This document shows, piece by piece, positions 1-7,046 of a stretch of DNA of 64,000 bases (positions are counted from its first letter, which is position 1; every line of letters starts with the position of its first letter). The stretch spans positions 434,001 through 498,000 of the forward strand of contig NZ_VSKS01000001.1 of NCBI RefSeq assembly GCF_008312835.1. The letters run 5' to 3'. Under the pieces are notes generated by a model. The model did no database searches and was not told the origin of the DNA. It saw nothing but the letters and a program-made list of their open reading frames with translations. Made by a program: the position numbers and the translations under genes. The stretch is from Streptomyces marokkonensis. Lineage in GTDB: Bacteria > Actinomycetota > Actinomycetes > Streptomycetales > Streptomycetaceae.

Positions 1-2
1 CC

Positions 3-143
3 GAGTCGGCCCGGGCGCTGACCCGGCTCCTCGGCCTGTGGCTCGTCCTCCTCGGGCTGGTCGAGGCGGCCGTCGCCCTGGCCTGGCGCTCCGCACTGCG
101 CAGGTCCGGCATCGGGTCCCCGGGCCCCGCGGGCACGGCGTGA
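3..143 (+). CDS. C-terminal end of a membrane protein (partial, runs off the left edge)
   Basis: The frame is open from base 3 to a TGA at 141-143 and gives about 46 residues. It contains one hydrophobic stretch rich in Leu, Val and Ala (LLGLWLVLLGLVEAAVALAW) followed by a short polar, Gly/Pro-rich tail. This looks like the last transmembrane helix and cytoplasmic tail of a small integral membrane protein. The downstream neighbours are also small membrane proteins on the same strand. Too little is present to name a family. Confidence 0.5.
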   Translation, partial: ESARALTRLLGLWLVLLGLVEAAVALAWRSALRRSGIGSPGPAGTA

Positions 144-258
144 GACACCACCGGCGCACGGCTTCACCCGTCCCGGGTGAGGCGGCGGGGGACAGGCGGA
201 CGGACGCTGACACCAGGGGGATGACATGTCGGGCGCAAGCCCGGGACGGAGGACGGAG

Positions 259-729
259 ATGAGCGGCGCCATGGACCTCGCGTACGACTATCCCCTGCTG
301 AGCGCCTTCTGGACCATGCTGATGCTCTTCCTGTGGATCGTGTGGCTGGTCCTGCTCTTCCGGGTCGTCGTCGACATCATCCGCGACGACGCCCTGAGCG
401 GATGGGCCAAGACCGGCTGGCTGGTGTTCACGATCGTCCTGCCCTTCCTGGGTGTCTTCGTCTACGTGATCGCCCGCGGCAAGAACATGGGGCGCCGGGA
501 GATGGCGCAGGCGCGCGCACAGCAGGAGGCGTTCGACGCTTACGTCCGTGAGGCCGCCGGAGGCGCCGGCGGACGGTCCAGCAGTGTCGACGAGCTCGCC
601 CGGCTGTCCGAGATCAAGGCACGCGGAGACATCTCGGACGACGAGTTCCGCAGGGCGAAGGAGCTGGTCCTGAGCGGCCACGGCCCGGCGGAACACCCGG
701 GCCCGTTCACCTCGTCCGCGGGGCGCTGA
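259..729 (+). CDS. Membrane-anchored PLDc_N plus SHOCT domain protein
   Basis: A 156-aa protein. Two hydrophobic helices (about residues 15-38 and 48-70) with the pattern 'WTMLMLFLWIVWLVLLFRVVVDIIRDD...GWAKTGWL' match the phospholipase D N-terminal (PLDc_N) membrane module. The C-terminal 30-40 residues (SSVDELARLSEIKARGDISDDEFRRAKELVL) are a clear SHOCT motif, a short helical oligomerisation module common at the ends of bacterial proteins. No catalytic HKD motif is present, so this is not a phospholipase. The ATG at 259 is preceded by GGACGGAG, a good ribosome site; the in-frame ATG at 226 has none. The role is unknown, probably envelope or stress related. Confidence 0.85.
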   Translation: MSGAMDLAYDYPLLSAFWTMLMLFLWIVWLVLLFRVVVDIIRDDALSGWAKTGWLVFTIVLPFLGVFVYVIARGKNMGRREMAQARAQQEAFDAYVREAAGGAGGRSSSVDELARLSEIKARGDISDDEFRRAKELVLSGHGPAEHPGPFTSSAGR

Positions 730-758
730 CCGCACGACACCGAATCGAGGAACCGGCC

Positions 759-1199
759 ATGGCAACAACACACGGAGCGCGGGGCACGACCGGCACGCAC
801 GCGCCGTCGGCGAAGCGGCAGTGGGCCGAGGGCCTGACGGTCTTCGCCGCCGTCTCGCTCATGATCGTGGGAGTGCTCGACATCCTCCGGGGCGTCATGG
901 GCATCGCCGAGGACGACGTCTTCGTCGCGACGCAGGACTACGTCTTCGAGTTCGACCTCACCGCCTGGGGCTGGACCCACCTCGTGCTCGGCGCCCTCGC
1001 GGTGCTCGTCAGCCTCGGTCTGGTCCGGGGAGCGCTGTGGGCCCGTGTCGCGGGCGTGGTGATCGCCGGGCTCCTCATCATCGCCAACTTCCTGTCCCTG
1101 CCGTACTACCCGGTCTGGTCCGTGGTGATGATCGCCTTCTCCGGGTTCATCGTCTGGGCGCTGTGCGTGGCGCGTCCGGGTTCCCGCTCCGAACGCTGA
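759..1199 (+). CDS. Four-helix small membrane protein (DUF7144-like)
   Basis: A 146-aa protein with a polar N-terminus, then four predicted transmembrane segments at about residues 27-48, 67-87, 91-111 and 114-134. The segments WAEGLTVFAAVSLMIVGVLDILRGVMGI and 'GWTHLVLGALAVLVSLGL' match a family of Streptomyces membrane proteins of about 130-150 residues, often listed as DUF7144. It lies 29 nt after the SHOCT protein and is probably cotranscribed with it. No catalytic motif is visible and the function is unknown. Confidence 0.8.
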   Translation: MATTHGARGTTGTHAPSAKRQWAEGLTVFAAVSLMIVGVLDILRGVMGIAEDDVFVATQDYVFEFDLTAWGWTHLVLGALAVLVSLGLVRGALWARVAGVVIAGLLIIANFLSLPYYPVWSVVMIAFSGFIVWALCVARPGSRSER

Positions 1200-1209
1200 G
1201 CGGCGACGC

Positions 1210-2151
1210 CGTGGCGCGGACCGTCGCCCGGAGGGACGTGGCGTGGGCGGGACCGGCGCTCCTGGCCCTGGCGGCCGGTGCGCTGGTCCCGCTCGCGGCC
1301 GCCGGCCCGCGCGGTGTGCTCTGACCGTGGTGGGCGCTCTCCCGCTCCGGGACCGTCCGCGTCCTGGGCACGGTGCTGCGCGCGGCGGCCCTGCTGACGG
1401 TGCCCGCGCCGTACGCCGCGGGCGGGCTGCTGGGGCCTGCCGCCCTCTGCCTGGCGCTGTGGGCGCCGGCGGTGGGCGCGGCGCGGGCGGCGGTTGCGCC
1501 GGAGCTCACCGAGCCGGACAGCACCCGCCGCCGGACCGTCCCCGGGCACTGCTGAACCCGCGCTCGGGCGGCGGCAAGGCCGGCCGCCTCCACCCGGCGG
1601 ACCGGGCGCGCGCGGCGGGCGCCCGGGACCACGCTGCAGACCCTGCCCGGGCTGCTGTCCGGCCCGTCGGGGCACCGGCTGCGGATGCGGGCGGGCGGGA
1701 CGCGCGTGGAGGGGCTGCGGGCCCTACTGGTCAGCAACAACCCTTACGCGCGGGCGGCCGACGCGGCCCGGCCCGGGCGCCGGGAGCGGCTGGACTCCGG
1801 CCGGCTCGGCGTGCTGGGGGTGCGGGTGGCGAGCCCGGTACGGGCCGCCGGTCCGGCGCGGGGGCCGCACGCGGCCGGTCTGCTGCGGCTTCACCGCCGA
1901 GGAGGTGGTCGTGGAGGCGGACGTACCGGCCGTCCCCGCCGGTGTGGACGGGGGCGCATCCGGACCGCCAGGGGGCTGCCGGGGAGCACGTGCTGTTGCC
2001 GGTGCCGGTGGTGTGCCGGATCGCCCCGCGGGCGCCGCGGGTCCGCGTCCCGCGCGGCCGATGGGGTACGTGGTGGGGCAGCGGTGCCCCCGGGTGGCCG
2101 CGGGTGACCGGGCCGGCGCCGGGACCGCGGGCGGCGACGCCCGGTCCGTGA
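1210..2151 (+). pseudogene. Decayed diacylglycerol/lipid kinase-type gene
   Basis: Fragments of one protein can be followed across all three forward frames. A membrane N-terminus (AGPALLALAAGALVPLAA) is cut by an in-frame TGA at 1322-1324 and continues as WWALSRSGTVRVLGTVLRAAALL to a second stop near 1553. The nucleotide-binding start LLNPRSGGGKAGR lies in another frame. TLQTLPGLLSG...LLVSNNPYAR...RLGVLGVRV lies in a third. AEEVVVEADVPAVPAGVDG and a final PRVRVPRG complete the C-terminus. The order and motifs (NPRSGGGK, LLVSNNPY) match membrane-anchored DAGK-catalytic proteins of Streptomyces. The central catalytic block with GGDGT is absent, so a deletion accompanies the frameshifts and nonsense mutation. 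The gene is dead. Confidence 0.8.
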
Positions 2152-2201
2152 GGGGGAACGACGGGACGACGGCCCCCGTGGGGGCCGGGAAGGCGGTGGA
2201 G

Positions 2202-3029
2202 ATGTGCCGTTGGCTCGCCTATTCGGGCACGCCGATCCTGCTGGACAGCATCCTCTACAAACCGGTCCACTCACTCATCGACCAGAGCCTGCACGCCAAG
2301 ATGGGCGTCGAGACCACCAACGGTGACGGGTTCGGCGTCGGCTGGTACGTGCCGGACAAGGACACTCCGGCCGTCGTGCGGGACACCGGTCCTGCCTGGA
2401 GCGACCGCAATCTGCGGGAGATCGCCGAGCACGTCGTCTCCCCCCTCTTCTTCGCCCACATCCGGGCCTCGACCGGCACGGCGGTGCAGCAGACCAACTG
2501 CCACCCGTTCCGGTACGGCCGCTGGATGTGGATGCACAACGGGGCGATCGCCGGCTTCCACCTGCTCCGCCGCGACCTCGCCCTGTCCGTCGCGCCGGAG
2601 TTGTTCCCGTACATGGAGGGGTCCACGGACTCGGAGATGATGTTCTACCTGGCGCTGACCCTCGGCCTGGAGCAGGACCCGCCCGGTGCCGTGGCCCGGA
2701 TGGCCGGCCTGGTGGAACGCGTCGGCCACGAGCACGGTGTGGAGTTCCCGCTGCAGATGTCCGTCGCGGTGACCGACGGCGTGCGCCTGTGGGCGTTCCG
2801 CTACTCCACCCGGAAGGAGTCGCGCTCGCTGTTCTACAGCACGCGCGTGGACACGCTGCGGTCCCTCCACCCGGACGTGGCGTTCCTGCGCGAGATCGCC
2901 GACGACGCCCGGCTCATCGTCTCCGAGCCCCTGGGCGATCTGCCCGGTGCCTGGAACGCCGTCCCCGAGGGCACCTACGGCGTGGTGCAGCCCGAAGGGG
3001 ACCGGATGCACGCGTTCGCGCCCGCGTAG
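2202..3029 (+). CDS. Class II glutamine amidotransferase (EgtC/YafJ-like)
   Basis: A 275-aa protein beginning MCRWLAYSG. After Met removal, Cys2 is the N-terminal nucleophile of Ntn-type amidotransferases. Typical family blocks follow: GDGFGVGWY (about 44-52), the NCHPFRYGRW segment and MHNGAIAGF (about 108-116), which shape the glutamine site. It hydrolyses an amide, probably glutamine or a gamma-glutamyl amide. In EgtC the substrate is an ergothioneine precursor, but no egtA/B/D genes lie here, so the substrate is open. The start is fixed by the need for Cys at position 2, although the upstream frame is open for a long way. It follows the dead kinase gene. Confidence 0.88.
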   Translation: MCRWLAYSGTPILLDSILYKPVHSLIDQSLHAKMGVETTNGDGFGVGWYVPDKDTPAVVRDTGPAWSDRNLREIAEHVVSPLFFAHIRASTGTAVQQTNCHPFRYGRWMWMHNGAIAGFHLLRRDLALSVAPELFPYMEGSTDSEMMFYLALTLGLEQDPPGAVARMAGLVERVGHEHGVEFPLQMSVAVTDGVRLWAFRYSTRKESRSLFYSTRVDTLRSLHPDVAFLREIADDARLIVSEPLGDLPGAWNAVPEGTYGVVQPEGDRMHAFAPA

Positions 3030-3061
3030 AAGGCGGTTTCTGTCCGGCCTCGCCGGACCCG

Positions 3062-3090
3062 TTGACCTCCTCACGGTACACCCTTACCTT
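3062..3090 (+). promoter_or_regulatory. Promoter of the GH43/CE12 operon
   Basis: TTGACC at 3062-3067 and TACCTT at 3085-3090 are separated by 17 nt, a good match to Streptomyces sigma-70-type (HrdB) promoters. Transcription would start near 3097, about 70 nt before the GH43 start and just upstream of a palindromic operator. Confidence 0.6.
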
Positions 3091-3099
3091 TTCGGCGTT

Positions 3100-3116
3100 C
3101 GTCATGTCAGATGACG
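3100..3116. promoter_or_regulatory. Palindromic operator next to the GH43 promoter
   Basis: CGTCAT-GTCAG-ATGACG is a perfect 6-bp inverted repeat with a 5-nt centre. It lies at about +4 to +20 of the predicted transcript, a position where a repressor would block initiation. The regulator is not encoded next door. The size and centre spacing suit a GntR/FadR- or LacI-type dimer. Confidence 0.55.
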
Positions 3117-3169
3117 TTCGATATGTCGAGCCCGCTCGTCCTTCGTCCTCCCCCACGAGAGGCAACCGC

Positions 3170-4264
3170 ATGAGCCGCGCCGCCGACCCGCCCGGACCGC
3201 CCCCGCCTCCCGCCCGCCGACTCCTGCTGAAAGGCGCCCTGGCCGCGGGCGCCGTCGCCGCCACCACGCCCGCGACGGCACACGCCGCCCCCGCCGCACG
3301 CCCGAAGGCGGCCCCGTACGTGAACCCGCTCGTCCGCAACCGCGCCGACCCGCACATCACCCGCCACACCGACGGCTTCTACTACTTCACCGCCACCGCC
3401 CCCGAGTACGACCGGATCGTCCTGCGCCGCTCCCGCACGCTGAACGGCCTCTCCGGCGCCGCCGAGTCCGTCATCTGGCGGGCGCACCCCACCGGCGACA
3501 TGGGCGCCCACATCTGGGCGCCGGAGATGCACCGGGCCGGCGGCAGGTGGTACGTCTACTTCGCCGCCGCGCCCGCCGAGGACGTGTGGGCCATCCGCAT
3601 CTGGGTGCTGGAGAACGCCCACCCCGACCCCTTCAGGGGCCGCTGGGTCGAGAAGGGCCGGATCAGGACCGCCTGGGAGACCTTCTCCCTGGACGCCACC
3701 ACGTTCACCCACCGCGGCACCCGCTACCTGGCCTGGGCCCAGCACGAACCCGGGACGGACAACAACACGGCCGTCTGGCTCTCCGAGATGGCGAACCCCT
3801 GGACGCTGACGGGCCCTCAGGTGCGGCTCACCACACCCGAGTACGGCTGGGAGCGCATCGGCTTCGCCGTCAACGAGGGGCCGTACGTCCTCAAGCGCAA
3901 CGGGCGGCTGTTCATGACCTACTCGGCCAGTGCCACCGACGCCAACTACTGCGTGGGCCTGCTGACCGCCGACGAGGACAGTGACCTCATGGACCCGGCG
4001 CACTGGTCCAAGTCGCCCGTCCCCGTCCTCGCGAGCAACGACACGACCGGGCAGTACGGACCCGGCCACAACTGCTTCACCGTCGCCGAGGACGGCCGTA
4101 CCGACGTGCTCGTGTACCACGCCCGCCCGTACAAGGAGATCGACGGCGATCCGCTGCACGATCCCAACCGGCACACCCGCGTCCAGAAGCTCGGCTGGCA
4201 CGCCGACGGCACCCCCGACTTCGGCGTCCCCGTGGCCGACACGGCGACGGGGGAGGGGATCTGA
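3170..4264 (+). CDS. Secreted glycoside hydrolase family 43 (arabinanase/xylosidase type)
   Basis: A 364-aa protein. It has a twin-arginine leader (ARRLLLKGALAAGAVAATTPATAHAA, about residues 18-44), so it is exported folded. The five-bladed propeller carries the three GH43 acidic residues: Asp60 in NRADPHI (general base), Asp175 in SLDATTF (pKa tuner) and Glu236 in NEGPYV (general acid). The substrate is probably an arabino- or xylo-oligosaccharide from pectin or hemicellulose. The ATG at 3170 follows AGAGGCA. The next gene starts 1 nt after the stop and encodes a pectin deacetylase relative, consistent with a plant-cell-wall operon. Exact specificity cannot be read from sequence. Confidence 0.9.
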   Translation: MSRAADPPGPPPPPARRLLLKGALAAGAVAATTPATAHAAPAARPKAAPYVNPLVRNRADPHITRHTDGFYYFTATAPEYDRIVLRRSRTLNGLSGAAESVIWRAHPTGDMGAHIWAPEMHRAGGRWYVYFAAAPAEDVWAIRIWVLENAHPDPFRGRWVEKGRIRTAWETFSLDATTFTHRGTRYLAWAQHEPGTDNNTAVWLSEMANPWTLTGPQVRLTTPEYGWERIGFAVNEGPYVLKRNGRLFMTYSASATDANYCVGLLTADEDSDLMDPAHWSKSPVPVLASNDTTGQYGPGHNCFTVAEDGRTDVLVYHARPYKEIDGDPLHDPNRHTRVQKLGWHADGTPDFGVPVADTATGEGI

Positions 4265-4265
4265 C

Positions 4266-5180
4266 ATGGGACGCGCGTACAGGCCGGCCGGCCGGGCCGT
4301 CCTCACGGCTGCCGTGGCCCTGGGCGTCGGCCTGACGGCCGTACCGGCCCAGGGCCACCAGCACGGGCGGAGCCCGGTCCAGGGCATCGAGCACTGCGCC
4401 GCCACCGCCTGCCACTTCGCGCTGCCGCCCGGTACGTACGACGTACGGGTCACCCTCGGCGGCGACGACGCGTCCAGCACCGCCGTGGGCGGAGAGACCC
4501 GGCGCGCCCTGCTCCCCGAGACCGCGGTACCGGCCGGGGAACGGACCGTCCGCGGCTTCACCGTCAACGTCCGCACCCCCGAGGGCGAGCCCCTCGGCCC
4601 CGGGGGCACACCCGGCCTGGACCTTACCGTCGGCGGGGCGGCGCCCGCGCTCGCCGGGATCCGGGTCACCCCGGCACGGCACGCCCGGCAGATCCTCCTG
4701 ATCGGTGACTCCACCGTCTGCGACCAGCCCGGAGACCCGTACTCCGGCTGGGGCCGGCGACTGCCCCAGTACCTGCGCAAGGGGCTGTCCGTCGCCAACT
4801 ACGCCGATTCCGGGGAGAGTACGGTCAGCTATCTCGGGAACCCGCTCCTCTGGGACACCGTCAGGCCACTGATCCGGCACGGCGACCTCACGCTGGACAA
4901 CGACACGGCACTGCTGGTCAACGGGCTCGGCGTCGACCACCCGGCCGTCATCCGCTCCGTCGCGGCCGACCGGGACGTCCCGCTGATCGACCTCACGGCA
5001 CGGACCAAGGCGCTGGTGGAGTCCTTCGGCGTGGAGGGCTCCAAGGCGCTCTACCTGTACGACGAGAAACGGGACAACACGCACACCTCCGTGCACGGCG
5101 CGACCCTCTACGCGGACCTGGTCCGCGAGGAACTCGTCGACCTGCGTCTGGTGCCGGAGGGCGGAGTCAGGGTGGGATGA
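4266..5180 (+). CDS. Rhamnogalacturonan acetylesterase (CE12, SGNH) with an internal deletion
   Basis: A 304-aa secreted protein with a signal peptide (about 1-29), a beta-sandwich region and an SGNH esterase domain starting at IGDSTVCDQP. Ser149 is the nucleophile, and Asp270/His273 in DNTHTSVHGA form the DxxH catalytic pair. After LWDTVRPLIRHGDLTL the sequence jumps to DNDTALLVNGLGVD. Family members have about 55 residues here, including the block with the oxyanion-hole Asn (an HND-like motif) and the following helix. The frame is kept, so this is an in-frame deletion near 4890-4900. The enzyme is probably inactive or unfolded. It starts 1 nt after the GH43 stop. Confidence 0.8.
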   Translation: MGRAYRPAGRAVLTAAVALGVGLTAVPAQGHQHGRSPVQGIEHCAATACHFALPPGTYDVRVTLGGDDASSTAVGGETRRALLPETAVPAGERTVRGFTVNVRTPEGEPLGPGGTPGLDLTVGGAAPALAGIRVTPARHARQILLIGDSTVCDQPGDPYSGWGRRLPQYLRKGLSVANYADSGESTVSYLGNPLLWDTVRPLIRHGDLTLDNDTALLVNGLGVDHPAVIRSVAADRDVPLIDLTARTKALVESFGVEGSKALYLYDEKRDNTHTSVHGATLYADLVREELVDLRLVPEGGVRVG

Positions 5181-5183
5181 ACC

Positions 5184-5219
5184 CCTGGGGCGTTCCGACC
5201 GGAACCGGGGCGCCCCAGG
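5184..5219 (+). terminator. Terminator after the GH43/CE12 operon
   Basis: CCTGGGGCG (5184-5192) pairs with CGCCCCAGG (5211-5219), and inner TTCCG/CGGAA pairing extends the stem. It begins 4 nt after the CE12 stop codon. There is no U tract, as is usual in Streptomyces. Confidence 0.65.
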
Positions 5220-5287
5220 TCCCTGCCTCCCCGCGGGGCACGGACACTTCGGCCGCCACCGAAGCGTCACGCTCCTAGCGTTTCCCC

Positions 5288-5539
5288 ATGACCGAGAGCA
5301 CGCAGACCCCCACCCCCGCCGCGGCCGGCACCGGCATGGCCGACCACGTCCTCGCCCTGGCCGCCGGCCGGCCCCGCTGGAACGGCGAACCCGTGCACGC
5401 CGACGACCGCGTCCACACCCCGCACAAGGCGATCCGCCGCGTCGCCGACCACCTGATCGACCACCTCGCGGAGCCGGCTGCACGCCTCGCCGGTCAGGAG
5501 TCCGTCCACTACGCCGACGCCGTGGGAGACCTGTCATGA
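5288..5539 (+). CDS. Short DinB-like (DUF664-type) protein, apparently shrunken by deletion
   Basis: An 83-aa protein. DDRVHTPHKAIRRVADHLIDHLAE carries the His-bearing helix of a DinB-like four-helix bundle. Relatives I recall are about 150 residues long, with a middle section (WHAS...DLAPFT...) between LAGQES and the closing YADAVGDL. Here the two ends are joined directly, so two of the four helices are missing. It is probably non-functional, or kept only for translational coupling: its stop overlaps the next start (ATGA at 5536-5539). Confidence 0.6.
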   Translation: MTESTQTPTPAAAGTGMADHVLALAAGRPRWNGEPVHADDRVHTPHKAIRRVADHLIDHLAEPAARLAGQESVHYADAVGDLS

Positions 5540-6330
5540 CCGCCTTCGCCGAGCTCCACCACGCGGACGAACCCCTGCTGCTGCCGAACGCCTGGGACCA
5601 CGCCTCCGCCCTCCTGCTGGCCGCGCACGGCTTCCGCGCCGTCGGCACCACGAGCCTGGGCGTCGCCGCGGCGGCCGGACTGCCGGACGGCGCCGCGGCC
5701 ACCCGGGAAGAGACGCTGCGGCTCGCGCTCACCCTCGGCTCGGCCCCTCTCCTGCTGTCCGTGGACGCGGAGGGCGGCTTCAGCGACGATCCGGACCGGG
5801 TGGCCGAGTTCGCCCGGGAGCTGTACGCGCTGGGCGCGGCCGGCATCAACCTGGAGGACGGACTCGGACCCGCCGGCCGGCACGCCGCGAAGATCGCCGC
5901 CGTCCGCGCGGCGGCCCCGGGCCTCTTCGTCAACGCCCGCACGGACACGTACTGGCGGGGCGACGGCGACCCGGAGGACACCCTGGCCCGCGCCCGGGCC
6001 TACCGCGACGCCGGCGCCCACGGCGTCTTCGTCCCCGGCCTCACCGACCCGCGCGCCATCGCCACCCTGGTCCGCGGCCTGGACGGCCTGCCCCTCAACG
6101 TCCTCTACTCGCCCACCGGGCCGTCCGTTCCCCACCTCACCGACCTCGGCGTCCGCCGCGTCAGCCTGGGCTCGCTCCTGTACCGCCGGGCGCTCGGCGC
6201 GGCGGTGGAGACGGCGGCCGGGATCCGCTCGGGCCACGGAGTGCCGGAGGGCACGACACCCTCGTACGAGCGGATCAGCGCCCTGAGCGGAGTCAACCCC
6301 CCTGCCGACGGGGCCAGTTCCGCAGGGTGA
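5536..6330 (+). CDS. Isocitrate lyase/PEP phosphomutase superfamily protein
   Basis: A 264-aa TIM-barrel protein. LPNAWDHASALLLAAHGFRAVGTTSLGVA and LLSVDAEGGF (the metal-binding DxEGG segment, about residues 72-82) are hallmarks of the ICL/PEPM superfamily. AGINLEDG and VNARTDTYW follow in the usual order. Members cleave or rearrange C-C or C-P bonds of 2-oxo or dicarboxylic acids. This actinobacterial subgroup has no assigned substrate. Translation is coupled to the short gene upstream. Its 3' end overlaps the convergent TetR gene by 38 nt. Confidence 0.85.
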   Translation: MTAFAELHHADEPLLLPNAWDHASALLLAAHGFRAVGTTSLGVAAAAGLPDGAAATREETLRLALTLGSAPLLLSVDAEGGFSDDPDRVAEFARELYALGAAGINLEDGLGPAGRHAAKIAAVRAAAPGLFVNARTDTYWRGDGDPEDTLARARAYRDAGAHGVFVPGLTDPRAIATLVRGLDGLPLNVLYSPTGPSVPHLTDLGVRRVSLGSLLYRRALGAAVETAAGIRSGHGVPEGTTPSYERISALSGVNPPADGASSAG

Positions 6331-6871
6331 CGTCCAGGGCCTCGATCGCCCGGTCCCAGGACGCCTCGAGGTCGCGGGGTGCGCCGAAGGCGCCGGAGGA
6401 CTCCAGGGCGCAGTAGCCGTGAAGGGTGCTGCGCAGCAGGCGGACGGCGTCGGTGAGGTCGGGTTCGTCCAGGCCGTAGGCGCGGAGCAGACCGTAGGTG
6501 ACCTCGGCGGTGCGGCGCATCGCCGGGGAGTCGGTGGCGAGGGACCGGTCCAGGCGGATCTGGGTCGCCGCGTAGCGGCCGGGGTGGGTGAGGGCGTACG
6601 CGCGGTAGGCGCCGGCGAACGCGGCCAGCGCCTCCTTGCCGGTCCGGCCGGCGACCGCCGCCGCGATCCGGTCGATCATCTCGCCGCCCGCGAGCAGTGC
6701 CATCCTCACGCGCAGGTCGTGCAGGCCGCGGACATGGGCGTACAGGCTCGCGTCCTTGACGTTGAATCGGCGGGCCAGCGCGGACAGGGTGACGTTCTCG
6801 TAGCCCGCCTCGTCGGCGAGATCGGCGGCGGCCGCGACGAGACGTCCGGCGGTCAGTCCGGCGCGGGGAAT
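6293..6871 (-). CDS. TetR family regulator, probable ATT start codon
   Basis: A 193-aa protein. The HTH is GLTAGRLVAAAADLADEAGYENVTLSALARRFNVKDASLYAHVRGLHDL (about residues 5-53), followed by a helical ligand domain with the TetR_C pattern (AFAGAYRAYALTHPGRYAATQ). No ATG, GTG or TTG exists in this frame between the stop at 6956-6958 and the internal ATG at 6709, which lies beyond the HTH. A perfect GGAGG (6881-6877) sits 5 nt before an ATT at 6871-6869, at the place where homologues begin. I take ATT as the start. A point mutation of ATG that weakens or kills the gene is the alternative. Confidence 0.75.
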   Translation of the reverse strand: MPRAGLTAGRLVAAAADLADEAGYENVTLSALARRFNVKDASLYAHVRGLHDLRVRMALLAGGEMIDRIAAAVAGRTGKEALAAFAGAYRAYALTHPGRYAATQIRLDRSLATDSPAMRRTAEVTYGLLRAYGLDEPDLTDAVRLLRSTLHGYCALESSGAFGAPRDLEASWDRAIEALDVTLRNWPRRQGG

Positions 6872-6959
6872 GGAGACCTCCGAGGGGCGCCTGAGGGGTC
6901 CGGGAAGCGCCCAGCCTACCCAGCGGGCGGGGCGAGCCGCCGTGTGCGGGGCACATCAC

Positions 6960-6992
6960 GCTCACCCGTCGGTCGTTCCACGTTCACGCGTT
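6960..6992 (+). promoter_or_regulatory. Candidate PHO box (three 11-bp direct repeats)
   Basis: GCTCACCCGTC, GGTCGTTCCAC and GTTCACGCGTT lie head to tail, each 11 nt. Units 1 and 3 match the PhoP direct-repeat consensus (GTTCACC-like) well; unit 2 is weak. The box ends 54 nt before the PHP phosphoesterase start, so phosphate-starvation control by PhoR-PhoP is plausible. Confidence 0.45.
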
Positions 6993-7046
6993 GCCCTGAT
7001 CCTCCTCGGGCGGCGTGGTCGCGCCGCGCCACCGAGGAGGCACTTC

